Assembly: GCF_030656345.1 (NCBI RefSeq)
Contig: NZ_JAUSNR010000042.1
Location: 1-64,000, forward strand
From: Pseudotabrizicola sp.
GTDB taxonomy: Bacteria; Pseudomonadota; Alphaproteobacteria; Rhodobacterales; Rhodobacteraceae
DNA: 64,000 nucleotides
Direction of reading: 5' to 3'
The notes under the pieces were generated by a model. The model made no database searches and was not told where the DNA came from. It worked only from the letters and a program-made list of their open reading frames with translations. Shown here in pieces: positions 15,994 to 24,765 of the stretch. The position numbers and the translations under genes are program-made. How positions within the stretch are numbered: the stretch's first letter is position 1; every line of letters starts with the position of its first letter.

Positions 15994-16719
15994 TTATTGA
16001 GCCGGTAGCGGGCTGTCCTGATCGGGTCCGAAAATGCCCGTGATCTGGGACGTCCTGATCAGGTCTGCGATGCTTTGGTTCCACCATCTGCTCGCTTCCA
16101 GTTCTGCGATCCGGTCCGGGCCAAAGCGCATCCTGATCTGCCGTGCGGGAGTGCCGGCAACCACCGCATAAGCGGGGACGTCACGGGTAACGACTGCACC
16201 CGCTGCAATCACGGCACCGTTCCCAATGGACTTACAGCCCGGAAGGATCGTGACACGATCGGCGATCCAGACATCATGACCGATGCTCAGCGGGTTGTCA
16301 TGGATGGCGTGGATCGTGTCCTGTTGCAGCAGACCCAGATGGCTGTTGTAAAAGAACGGGTGCAAGAAGGGCCGCCCCAGCGGATGATTGCGGCGCCGGA
16401 CGATCAGTTGCATCCCCACCGAACAATAACGGCCGACAACGGTGCCGGGGGGCAGCAGGCCGGGCTTCAGGATATCGCCATAGCTGTAGCGCCCGATCTG
16501 GACGCCATGAAAGTCGTGCAGGATCTGGCGCCATGTCGCTGAATACATCTGTCCGCCTTCAAGGCGCAGGCAAATCCGTTTTATCAGATTACGCAGACGG
16601 TTGATCCGGTACAGTCGTCGCAGGGCGAGCGCCAGTCTGTGTCGGGCCTTGATGTCAGACATGAGAGCACGCGACAATGCGTCCGGTGTCCAAGGATTAT
16701 CAGGAAGTACCCGTGTCAT
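15994..16719 (-). CDS. Hexapeptide-repeat acyltransferase (WcaF/NodL-like)
   Basis: About 241 residues. The C-terminal half has the left-handed beta-helix of acyl-CoA-dependent O-acetyltransferases: [15 protein letters not shown], then [18 protein letters not shown] and [15 protein letters not shown]. The catalytic histidine region is the IDHNPLSIG-like turn ([10 protein letters not shown]). It would acetylate a sugar of the EPS precursor in the cytosol. ATG 16719 overlaps the stop of the flippase gene (ATGA), so the two are translationally coupled; GAGG is positioned upstream. The 282 bp between this gene and the beta-helix gene show no other gene and could hold an internal promoter. Confidence 0.83.
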   Translation of the reverse strand: MTRVLPDNPWTPDALSRALMSDIKARHRLALALRRLYRINRLRNLIKRICLRLEGGQMYSATWRQILHDFHGVQIGRYSYGDILKPGLLPPGTVVGRYCSVGMQLIVRRRNHPLGRPFLHPFFYNSHLGLLQQDTIHAIHDNPLSIGHDVWIADRVTILPGCKSIGNGAVIAAGAVVTRDVPAYAVVAGTPARQIRMRFGPDRIAELEASRWWNQSIADLIRTSQITGIFGPDQDSPLPAQ

Positions 16720-18113
16720 CGTATCCTCATGCGGCAAATTCCCCGTGCTGTTTCAGGCATGATGGCCAATGCAAAGAGCAGAGCAAGACTGCAGAAAAGC
16801 CATTCAGGCCAAGAGGCGATGTCGGCTCCGGGCGGTTGATACCAAGACCAGGCTCCTGCAGCTAGAATCAGGGCCACGATGATTGTCTGCTGCCCGAGCA
16901 CTTTGGTGCGGGGCAAAGGCAGGTGCCGGACCAAGAGTAAAATGGAAACGATAAGACCCAAACCTTCGCCCACTAGCGCAACCATCAGTATATCCTGCAG
17001 TCCGCCACCTTGAAGGGCAAGCAACCAAGCCAGCGGCAGTGTGATCACCCTCACGATGTTGGCCACCATCGGATTGGTGGTATGCCCCAAGGCAAGGGCC
17101 ACAATTGCTGGACCAGCCTTCATCACCCGCAGAGCCTGCGTGACGGCGAACCAGATGAGCAAAGGCAGAAGCGTGGCGTATTTTGTCCCGAGCAGAAGGG
17201 TCACAACTGGTCCTCCGATCAACAAAGTGGCCAGCGTGAACAGCAAGGCTGCCAGCGAGACAGTCTGCATTGTCTGCTGTGCGGTCATGCTGAAAGCGGG
17301 GTTCTCTGCCAGCTGTGACAGTTTCGGCAAAAAGATGTTCTGCGCCGATTTGGCCAGCACCAGCGTCGGCGTCAGGGTCAGGGTCACGCCCATGGCGAAG
17401 ATCGCCAGCGCCTCCATCCCCATGACCCGGCCGACAATCAGCTTGTCGCCCTGAAACACCGCAAACATCAGAACCGCGTTCACCAGCAGGGGCCAGCCAA
17501 AGCGCAACGATCCTGCAACGATGGTCTTGTCCCAGGCCAGACGGTAAGGCCGCTCTGCCATCAGATGCGAGGTCAGCACGCTGATCCCGGACTGCGCGAG
17601 GATGGACCACAGCATCACACGCCAGTCACCGAACCAGACCGACAGGGGCCAGACCAGCGCAAGCGCCACCACGGCAGGCATGGCGCCCGTCATCAGCAGC
17701 GGGCCGAACTGCATCTGCCGGTTCATGCGGTGAATGTCGAAATGCACCAGCGCGTTCAGCACCGGCACGACGGCCAGCACCTGATAGGCCCAGATCACCT
17801 CGGGGATACCCATGAACCGCGCCAGAGGCCCGGCCAGCAAGAACAGGACCACACCGCTTGCCACGCCGCGCAGCAGCTGGAACCCCTGAAGTGCGGCCTG
17901 AAACCGGGGATCATCGCCGTCTTTGGACTGGACGATCTGCTGTTGCAGACCAAAGGCCGAGGCCATCTCGACCACCGCCATCGCCAAGGCAAAGGTTGCG
18001 GCAATGCCATAATCCGCCACCGGAATCATGCGGGCCACGATCAGATTGCGCGCCAGCAACAGCAAAGAGGCCGCCGCATTGCCCGACAGAATCAGAAGTG
18101 CGGTGCGCAGCAT
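16716..18113 (-). CDS. Polysaccharide flippase (Wzx/MATE-like, PST family)
   Basis: An integral membrane protein of about 465 residues with 12 or more hydrophobic segments, the layout of Wzx-type oligosaccharide flippases: an N-terminal [22 protein letters not shown] helix pair, the FGLQQQIVQ region, and a long series of helices to the C-terminus. It would move lipid-linked repeat units to the periplasmic face for Wzy. The start is uncertain: ATG 18113 begins directly at the first hydrophobic region, while frames to 18182 or 18221 would add a polar leader. It heads the minus-strand EPS unit. Confidence 0.85.
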   Translation of the reverse strand: MLRTALLILSGNAAASLLLLARNLIVARMIPVADYGIAATFALAMAVVEMASAFGLQQQIVQSKDGDDPRFQAALQGFQLLRGVASGVVLFLLAGPLARFMGIPEVIWAYQVLAVVPVLNALVHFDIHRMNRQMQFGPLLMTGAMPAVVALALVWPLSVWFGDWRVMLWSILAQSGISVLTSHLMAERPYRLAWDKTIVAGSLRFGWPLLVNAVLMFAVFQGDKLIVGRVMGMEALAIFAMGVTLTLTPTLVLAKSAQNIFLPKLSQLAENPAFSMTAQQTMQTVSLAALLFTLATLLIGGPVVTLLLGTKYATLLPLLIWFAVTQALRVMKAGPAIVALALGHTTNPMVANIVRVITLPLAWLLALQGGGLQDILMVALVGEGLGLIVSILLLVRHLPLPRTKVLGQQTIIVALILAAGAWSWYQPPGADIASWPEWLFCSLALLFALAIMPETARGICRMRIR

Positions 18114-18281
18114 GAAAAGAACCGGACCCTGAAAAAGGACAATGCACTGCTTCTTGACCCTTGGACTATCAGGGTCAAGCATGAAGCGTGCGCTGCACCG
18201 AATTGGGGCTGGCAAAATCATGTGAATTCCGTCTTATAGGCAAATGTATTTCTCTCAGGATGCAAGATTGCGCCCAAGGAA

Positions 18282-18638
18282 ATGACATTGACCCCCATCT
18301 CTGCCTCCCTGTCCCCGGTGCTGATCGCGGCGGTCTGTCCGGGCCTTGGGCAAAGCGTCGTGGCGGCAGGAGCAGGCGTGCCCAGCCACAGCGGCGCGCG
18401 TGGGGTGTTGGCCGCCCTTGAGGCGGATGCGGCCAAGACCGAGACCCTTGCCGCGATTCAACCCGGCCAGCGCGAACGCCGCCGCGCCCTTTTTTTGCGC
18501 CTTGCGGCCTTGCGTCTGGCTGGCTGGCCTGTTCCCCGCTATGAGGGGTTGCAAATCTCTGCCGCCGCCAGACAAAATCCGCTGCGACGGAATCTGAAGG
18601 ATTTCGCCGGAATGCAGCGCCGCGCGTTGCGCGCTTGA
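18282..18638 (+). CDS. Hypothetical protein (118 aa)
   Basis: A plus-strand frame ending 19 bases before the pyruvyltransferase gene, with AAGGAA just before its ATG. The product is Ala/Leu/Arg-rich: a moderately hydrophobic start (SPVLIAAVCPGLGQS), then helical basic stretches (RERRRALFLRLAALRLAGW) and a basic tail. I do not recognise the family. Position and ribosome site argue that it is translated and co-transcribed with the pyruvyl- and glycosyltransferase genes. There is no clear signal peptide; the first 30 residues could be membrane-associated. The rest of the 18114-18281 gap shows no gene. Confidence 0.5.
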   Translation: MTLTPISASLSPVLIAAVCPGLGQSVVAAGAGVPSHSGARGVLAALEADAAKTETLAAIQPGQRERRRALFLRLAALRLAGWPVPRYEGLQISAAARQNPLRRNLKDFAGMQRRALRA

Positions 18639-18657
18639 ACCTGAACGGACATTCATA

Positions 18658-19833
18658 ATGACGCCTCGCCCGATCCGTGTCTGCCTGATCATGCACTCCA
18701 CCCGGTCCGACAATCTTGGGGTCGGGGCCCTGACGGTGTCGCAGATCGAGATCCTGCGCGGCATCGGCCGCAGTCTGGGGCGTGACATCGACATCACCGT
18801 GCTGGACTGGAAAGATGCCCGCACCCCCTATGTCAGCGGCCCTGATATCCGCATCCTTGATCTGGACGGGCGGTTCCTGAAAAATCCGCGCGGGTTCTTT
18901 GCCACCGTGCGCCGGTCTGATCTGGTGATCGATATCGGCGCAGGGGACAGCTTTGCCGATATTTACGGCCGCGGACGCCTGATCCGCATGTTCGTGATGA
19001 AATTCCTGACCCATCTGGCGCGGACGCCGCTGGTGGTGGCCCCGCAGACCATCGGGCCGTTCACCAAAGGGTGGTCAAAAACGCTCGCCCTGCTGTCCTT
19101 GCGGCTGTCGGCGCTGGTCGTGACGCGGGATGCAAAATCAACGGCCGCCCTGCGGGAACTTGGCTATCGGGCCGCAGCGATTGAGGCATCGGATGTGGCG
19201 CTGCGGCTGCCCTATACCGCCCCGCCGCCCCGGGCAGACGGCCCGCCACGTGTTGGCATCAATGTCTCCGGGCTTCTGATGGCCGGAGGCTATACCGGCA
19301 AGAACGAACTGGGCATCGGACTGGATTACCCGGCCCTGATCCGCAATCTGATCCGCCGGTTTCAGACCGCCGGGGCAGAGGTGCATCTGGTGCCGCATGT
19401 CATTGTGCGGTCGGGTGCCATGGTCAAGGAGGACGACTACCGCGCCAGTGAAGCCCTGGCGGCCGAATTCCCCGGCACCATCCTCGCCCCGGCGTTTGAC
19501 AGCCCGTCCGAGGCCAAGTCCTATATCGCAGGGCTTGATTTCTTCATGGGCGCGCGGATGCATGCCTGTATCGCGGCGTTCTCTTCAGGCGTGCCGGTGG
19601 TGCCGATGGCCTACAGCCGCAAATTCGAAGGCCTGTTCGGCACGCTGGGTTATGGCCGCACCGTGGATTGCACATCCGAGAGCGCGGCAGTGATCGAAGA
19701 AAAAATCATGGCCGCCTATGAGACGCGCGCAGATCTGGCCGCTGAGGCATCAGTTGCCCTTGCCTTGGGTCGGGACAAACTTCTGGCATATGAGCAGGGT
19801 CTCGAACATCTGCTGGAGCGTGCTGGTGCCTGA
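18658..19833 (+). CDS. Polysaccharide pyruvyl transferase family protein
   Basis: A 391-residue enzyme of the pyruvyltransferase family (WcaK/CsaB type). Typical features are the N-terminal STRSDNLGVGALTVSQ glycine-rich site, DIGAGDSFADIYG, PLVVAPQTIGPF, the VVTRDAKSTAALREL segment and the late MGARMHACIAAFSSGVPVVP motif with the conserved RMH. It transfers a pyruvyl group, usually from phosphoenolpyruvate, as a ketal on a sugar, adding negative charge to the EPS. It overlaps the start of the next glycosyltransferase by a few bases. Cytosolic; the target sugar is unknown. Confidence 0.87.
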   Translation: MTPRPIRVCLIMHSTRSDNLGVGALTVSQIEILRGIGRSLGRDIDITVLDWKDARTPYVSGPDIRILDLDGRFLKNPRGFFATVRRSDLVIDIGAGDSFADIYGRGRLIRMFVMKFLTHLARTPLVVAPQTIGPFTKGWSKTLALLSLRLSALVVTRDAKSTAALRELGYRAAAIEASDVALRLPYTAPPPRADGPPRVGINVSGLLMAGGYTGKNELGIGLDYPALIRNLIRRFQTAGAEVHLVPHVIVRSGAMVKEDDYRASEALAAEFPGTILAPAFDSPSEAKSYIAGLDFFMGARMHACIAAFSSGVPVVPMAYSRKFEGLFGTLGYGRTVDCTSESAAVIEEKIMAAYETRADLAAEASVALALGRDKLLAYEQGLEHLLERAGA

Positions 19834-20683
19834 TCCTGCCGTTATCATTCCACATTACAACGACACAAAGCGCCTGATCAAATGCCTGCACTCCCTTATG
19901 CCTCAGGTGGCGTCCGGGGCGGAGGTGGTTGTGATCGACAATGGCTCGACCGACAGCCTGGACCAGATCCGTGCGCTTTGGCCAGACCTGCGCATCGTCA
20001 CCGAAGCCCGCAAAGGGGCCGCCAATGCCCGCAATCGCGGGGTGGTGGAAACCACGGCAGAGACCCTGTTTTTTCTGGATTGTGACTGTATTCCGGCCCC
20101 GGATTGGTTTGCCACGGCGATGACCCTCGCCGCCACGGCTGATGTGACCGGGGGCCGGATTGATGTCTTTGATGAAACCCCGCCCCCGCGCACCGGCGCG
20201 CAGGCCTTTGAGGCGGTGTTTGCCTTCGACAACCGGGCTTATGTCGAGACCAAGGGGTTTTCGGTCACCGCCAATCTGCTGACGCGGCGCGATGTGTTCG
20301 AGGCGACCGGCCCCTTCATCCACGGTCTGTCCGAGGATTTGGACTGGTGCCGCCGGGCGACGGCCCTTGGCTACCGGCTGGTCTATGCCCCGGAGCTGCG
20401 GGTGTCGCATCCGTCCCGCGGGGACTGGCCGGCCCTTGTCCGCAAATGGCGGCGACTGACCGAGGAAAGTTTCGGGGTGAACGGGCGGGGGGCTGTCGCA
20501 CGGGCGAAATGGGGCTTCAGGGCTCTGGCCATGCCTTTCAGCAGTCTGGTCCATCTGCCCCGCGTTCTGACCAGTCCGGCCCTGTCCGGCCCGGGCGAAC
20601 GTCTGCGCGCGGCGGTGACCCTTTTCCGGCTGCGGGTCTTGCGGATGTATTGGATGCTGGGGCAGGCGCTGCGCGGGCGATAG
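19826..20683 (+). CDS. GT2-family glycosyltransferase
   Basis: A 285-residue GT-A glycosyltransferase: AVIIPHYNDTKRL and VVVIDNGSTDSLDQI form the donor site, KGAANARNRGV follows, and LFFLDCDCIPAPDW has the DXD-type metal site. LSEDLDWCRRATALGY carries the catalytic ED. A C-terminal hydrophobic patch (about residues 230-250) suggests membrane association. I chose GTG 19826, which overlaps the end of the pyruvyltransferase gene and has GGAG upstream; no ATG is better placed. It is convergent with the acyltransferase at 20685, with only one base between the stops. Confidence 0.85.
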   Translation: MPDPAVIIPHYNDTKRLIKCLHSLMPQVASGAEVVVIDNGSTDSLDQIRALWPDLRIVTEARKGAANARNRGVVETTAETLFFLDCDCIPAPDWFATAMTLAATADVTGGRIDVFDETPPPRTGAQAFEAVFAFDNRAYVETKGFSVTANLLTRRDVFEATGPFIHGLSEDLDWCRRATALGYRLVYAPELRVSHPSRGDWPALVRKWRRLTEESFGVNGRGAVARAKWGFRALAMPFSSLVHLPRVLTSPALSGPGERLRAAVTLFRLRVLRMYWMLGQALRGR

Positions 20684-20684
20684 A

Positions 20685-21227
20685 CTAGCCGCGCATCCGC
20701 AGCACCCGGGCCGGCACCCCGGCGGCGATCGCGCCGGCGGGGATATCGCGTGTCACGACAGACCCTGCGCCGATGACACAGCCTTCCCCCAGGGTCACGC
20801 CTGCGGTGATGATGGTCTTGGTGCCGATCCAGCAGTCAGGGCCGATGATGACATCACGCTCGCGCATCTCCTGATCGGTGATCCGGGTCCCGGCGGCCAG
20901 CCCGTAATCGGCGGCGGTCACATAGCAGTTCGGGCCAAAGGTCGTGCGGGCCCCGATCCGGATCCACGACGTGCTGCGGCCTGCCCAAAGCGCTGTATAT
21001 TCGCCAAGCTGCACCTGATCCCCGAGCTCTATCCGTTCGCCATTGCGGAACGAGGTGTTGGGGGCCAGCCGCACATCACGGCCCAGCACCATCTTTTGCC
21101 GTTCCAGCACATGCGAATAGCCGTAATAGTGCAGCATCCGGAACGGATGCAGCAGCACCTGCGGATGCAGGAAGGACCGGATCAGCCGCCCGATACGTTT
21201 CGGAACCGTTTGCTTTTTGACGGCCAT
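20685..21227 (-). CDS. Hexapeptide-repeat acyltransferase (WcaF-like)
   Basis: A 180-residue left-handed beta-helix acyltransferase. The N-terminal basic part (MAVKKQTVPKRIG) is followed by repeats such as RLAPNTSFRNGERIE, LGDQVQLGEYTAL and GPDCWIGTKTIITAGVTLG, ending with GAGSVVTRDIPAGAIAAGVP, the usual C-terminal coil of O-acetyltransferases. It is a second acyl-decorating enzyme besides the one at 15994. It lies directly downstream of the spike gene remnants on the same strand. Cytosolic; the acceptor sugar is unknown. Confidence 0.83.
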   Translation of the reverse strand: MAVKKQTVPKRIGRLIRSFLHPQVLLHPFRMLHYYGYSHVLERQKMVLGRDVRLAPNTSFRNGERIELGDQVQLGEYTALWAGRSTSWIRIGARTTFGPNCYVTAADYGLAAGTRITDQEMRERDVIIGPDCWIGTKTIITAGVTLGEGCVIGAGSVVTRDIPAGAIAAGVPARVLRMRG

Positions 21228-21347
21228 GCGATCTCCTGCCTCTTGCCTTGCTTACCTGATGGCCTTGTACATCAGTATCCTGGCCCTTTGCTGGATTTTT
21301 TGCGCTGCAGCAGCCGGTTTGTGCGACGCAGGCCGTCATCGTGACCC

Positions 21348-23450
21348 TCAGCCTGCCCGCTGCAAAGCCCCCACATGCCAGCCCTCGCCAAGCGCCCGGC
21401 CCAGCATGTCGTGGCTGTGGGGGGCAAAGGCTGTGGCCACCGTTGGCAGGGCCGTTGCGGCCCCCGGTGTGTAGTCGCCCGCCCCTGCGCCAGTACCGTC
21501 GAAAGAGGCGTCCAGCGCCCAGTCCGCGACCAGCGGTGTGGCTTCGGTGCCGTAGGATTCTCCCGGTGGCTGCACTTCGCCATCCATGACCCGACACCAT
21601 AATTGTCGCTCTGATCAGACCCTTGCAGCCAGGCATTGTAGCGCGACCCGACATTGTGGACGGCAGGCCAGTTGCCGGTCAGGTTCGCATTCGCCCCGAA
21701 CACATCGGACTTGGTGTTGCGCGACCGCATGACGTTGAAGGCAAGGTAGCCCGACTTCGCAACCGTCACCGTTCCGGTATCCTGATACAGATAATTCAGG
21801 CGCGATCCGACAGTGGTGTTTGCCAGCACAACCAGGTTCTGCACTGCGTTCACATTGTTGTCCGCGTTCACATAGAACGCAGGGGAGGTAGCCCCTGCCG
21901 CCGCCTCAACAACGCATCCCACCACCCCAAACCCGCGCGGGCCTATGACGTCGCCGTTGCCTATCGTCTGGCTCCCGTTGGTAAGTTGGGTGAAATGGCT
22001 GAACGCAGCCAGACACCCCGCGCCCGCTGGCGTTCCCGTGGTTGCCGCAGGTTGACCGAAAAGCGCCCCGCCGCCACGGGCACACCGCGACCCTATGACG
22101 GCATGGCTTGTGGACACATTGGCGAAATCCCCGTTGCAGCCGATGGCCTTAACGGTCTTGTTGTTCGTGGCAAGACGCCCGGCCTGACTGAATGAGGAGA
22201 GCTGGCCGCAGTTGATGAAATAGCCGTTGCCCATGCGCTGAATATAGCCAGTGTAGAGGCCCGCCCCGTTGGCGTCGAAACGCATCCGTCAAAGATCATC
22301 ACGGGGGCGTAATTCAGGTTTCCGGCAGCGTTGTCATAGGCAACGAAAGACCCCGTGCCGCTGCGCTGGAGGGTCAGATTCCTGATCACGCATTGGTTCG
22401 GCAGGCTGCTTGCCATGGTGGTTCCCCGGTCGCGCAGGATCGTGGTGGCCACCGCCGCAGGGTTTGCCGCCTCAATGGTCAGCGGCCATTCGGTGGTCAC
22501 GCCCGGTGTGCGGATCGGGCGCTGAAAATATGGGTGCCTTCCAGCAGCCGGATCACGCCGCCATCAGTGAAGTTGCGCCCGAAATTGGCGTTGTTGAACG
22601 CCCGCAGCGCCGTTGCCGCTGCGTCCAGTGTAGCGTAAGGGTTCGCTGCCGCCGTGGCCGGGTTGGTGGACACGGTCGGGGTGGCCCCGGCCCCGGCGGC
22701 ATCGACATAGGCATAAGCGGTGCCGAACGCCCCGGTGCGGTTGCACAAGGCGCGCAGCGTGGTCAGGTTCGGGCTGGGGTAGGCGTCGGCATCGGTGCTG
22801 ATGGTAAAGGCAGCCCCGACCCAAGGATAGATCACCGCATCGACCGTCAGGGTGGCCCCATTGGCAAAACCCGACAGGTCCAGCCCGGCGGCAAAATGCG
22901 GGACAGTGAAGCCCGAGGCGGAATAGGTGATCGGCGTCAGCACGGAGACCGTCTGTTCTACGGTCGTAGCACCATCGGTTATGATGAACTTTACAGCCGC
23001 CACCGGCCGGCCGTTGCGGGCATGGGCATGGGCCACAACCAGCCGCGCGGTATAGGTCGAATCCGCGATGATTTCCCGGTCAGGCCGCAGCCAATGCGCG
23101 ATGGGTGCGGGATAGGGCCGTTCGCTGGCGTTCGTGACCCCGGCGATCATGTCACCGGCATAGACGTAATCAGACAGCACCGCCCCGCCCGCCGTCAGAC
23201 TGGCCTGATCCGGGAAAGGCAGCCGCAGCCGCTTGGTGCAGGTCAGCCCATTCGTGACCGTCACCGCCGACCCTGCCGCATCGAACCCCTGACGCTGCAC
23301 GGTGACCGCTTGCGCCACCGCCGCCGCAGGATCGGATGCGGCGACCGTCCATCCGTCCGCATTGACCGTCTGGAAGGGGGTATTGGCGGGGGCCTGGCTG
23401 CCGTGCTCCGGCAAAATGACGGGGACCAGCCCCAGCGACAGCCCCGGCAT
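21348..23450 (-). pseudogene. Frameshifted GTA head-spike gene (GhsB/Rcc01080-like)
   Basis: Four consecutive minus-strand pieces in different frames read as one protein of about 700 residues: 23450 to about 22520 (MPGLSLGLVPVILPEHG at the start), then a piece with TTEWPLTIEAANPA, then MRFDANGAGLYTGY to GVGSWM (about 22285-21580), and finally DGEVQPPGESYGTEA to HVGALQRAG (21587-21348). Frame changes fall near 22519, 22287 and 21583. The first two look like single-base losses in short C or G runs, and the third like loss of one copy of ATGG. The start overlaps the stop of the spike-base gene. Order and resemblance match ghsA-ghsB of the Rhodobacter capsulatus GTA, whose head spikes bind capsule. 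The C-terminal half looks like a beta-helix fibre. Assembly error is the alternative to real decay. Confidence 0.65.
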
Positions 23451-23713
23451 CAGCGCAACCCTACCAGGCCGCTGGCGGTGGTTCCGGTGGCCAGCACATG
23501 GCTGACGCGCAGCGGATAGATCATGCCACCCAGCACACCTGTCAGTGTGACCGTATCCCCGCTGACCATGGTGACCCGCAGAGTGCCGGGGCCACCGACA
23601 TAAATTGCGCGCGTTGCAAGGGTCAGGGGCTGCGTGTCGCTTGCAGAGATGGGGGTCGCGCCTTCTGCCGGGGAATCCAGTCCGGCCTGATGGGTCTTGA
23701 AAACATCTGACAT
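23450..23713 (-). CDS. ghsA: GTA-type head-spike base protein (GhsA/Rcc01079-like)
   Basis: An 87-residue protein starting MSDVFKTHQAGLDSPAEGAT, followed by an ALYVGG-type strand (RAIYVGGPGTLRV), a VTLTGVLGGMIYPLRV segment and the end VLATGTTASGLVGL. This is the pattern of the small spike-base protein encoded beside the head-spike gene in Rhodobacter-type gene transfer agents. ATG 23713 has GGAAG upstream, so the longer frame to 23767 is not needed. It appears intact, while its partner downstream is frameshifted. No other GTA or phage structural gene is in the window, so it would act with particles encoded elsewhere or be a stray module. The name follows R. capsulatus usage. Confidence 0.75.
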   Translation of the reverse strand: MSDVFKTHQAGLDSPAEGATPISASDTQPLTLATRAIYVGGPGTLRVTMVSGDTVTLTGVLGGMIYPLRVSHVLATGTTASGLVGLR

Positions 23714-23803
23714 ATCTTTTGCTTCCTGATTGTGGCCGCCTGGGCCGGTCAGGAGCAGAACTCGCACAACAGGACTAAAGAAGCTGTCGGCCAGCGCACA
23801 ACC

Positions 23804-23842
23804 GCTTTACACACCGTTAATGCTTTACACATGGTTAACCAT
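23804..23842 (-). promoter_or_regulatory. Spike-gene promoter element: two 18-bp repeats and a GTTAAC dyad
   Basis: GCTTTACACA occurs at 23804-23813 and 23822-23831, each followed two bases later by GTTAAT or GTTAAC, giving an 18-bp tandem repeat. The second copy ends in the palindrome ATGGTTAACCAT (23831-23842). TTAACCAT resembles half-sites described for CtrA in Rhodobacteraceae, and CtrA controls GTA genes there. It lies 91-129 bp upstream of the spike-base start. Confidence 0.55.
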
Positions 23843-23884
23843 GCACTTCGCATCCTGTCCGGTGCCGGACGATCCGCCCGACAC

Positions 23885-24733
23885 TCAGCCGTAGTAGCTG
23901 TAGCCGTATTCCTTGCCCATGAACCGGCACTTGTTCAGCACGACGCCCATCACATTGGTCTGGGTGGCAAGCTCGCGCTCGCAGGTGTCGATTTCCTTGA
24001 CCGTTGTGGTCTCGGCCTCGGCGACCAGCAGCACACAGTCAACTTGCCCGGCAAAGGCCATGGCATCGTCGCTGACCAGCATGGGCGGCATGTCAAAGAT
24101 CATCAGGTCAGGCGCATAGCGGGCCTCGATGTCGGCCAGAATGGCCTGTACGCCAGAGCCGTGCAGCAGTTCTGCCGGATTGCGCACCGCAGCATCGGTC
24201 AGGGCAAAGGCCAGATTGTGATTGAAACACAGCGCGGCCTCGGCAAAATCAGCCTGCCCCTGCAGCACCTCGGCAAAGCTCTTGACGGGTTTCTGACCCA
24301 GCGTCCGGGCCAGAGAGGGGCGGCGCAGATCGAGTTCTGTCACGATGGTGCGGAGGTCGGGCTGCCGGGACAGGCTGAAGCCGAGGTTCAGGGTGATCGT
24401 GCTTTTGCCGCAGCCAGGGGTGGGCGAGGTGATGGCTAGCCTGCACCACTTGTTGGCGCGCATGGTCTGCAACACCTTGGTCCGCATCACGTCAAACGGG
24501 GCGGCGTCCTGTCCGCCCGTCAGGGTCATGATCCGGGCCTTTTTCAGCACATCCGCATCGGGCGACAGGGGCGACAAGGCAAGCCAGGCTGCGTCAGCGG
24601 CCATCTCCGGGCCTGACTGCAAAGCCTCCAGCACCGCTTGCGCCTCGGATCTTGCGGGCACGGCGGGCGCATCTGCGCGGGCATCTGCGCGCGCAACGCG
24701 GGCTTTGGCCAGGGCTTCCTGTATCTTTTCCAT
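23885..24733 (-). CDS. CpsD/CapB-family tyrosine kinase (BY-kinase)
   Basis: A 282-residue cytoplasmic BY-kinase catalytic domain. The Walker A box is TSPTPGCGKSTITLNLG (near residue 105), the A' box VTELDLRRPSLAR and the Walker B box DLMIFDMPPMLVSDDA. The C-terminus ends in a tyrosine cluster (EYGYSYYG), the usual autophosphorylation tail. It works with the Wzz-type protein encoded immediately upstream (24766-26331) to control EPS chain length and export. The N-terminus is an Ala/Arg-rich helix beginning MEKIQEALAKAR, as in PEP-CTERM-associated tyrosine kinases. Confidence 0.88.
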   Translation of the reverse strand: MEKIQEALAKARVARADARADAPAVPARSEAQAVLEALQSGPEMAADAAWLALSPLSPDADVLKKARIMTLTGGQDAAPFDVMRTKVLQTMRANKWCRLAITSPTPGCGKSTITLNLGFSLSRQPDLRTIVTELDLRRPSLARTLGQKPVKSFAEVLQGQADFAEAALCFNHNLAFALTDAAVRNPAELLHGSGVQAILADIEARYAPDLMIFDMPPMLVSDDAMAFAGQVDCVLLVAEAETTTVKEIDTCERELATQTNVMGVVLNKCRFMGKEYGYSYYG

Positions 24734-24765
24734 CGTCTGTCTTCCCTTATGTCCCGCCTGCCGCG

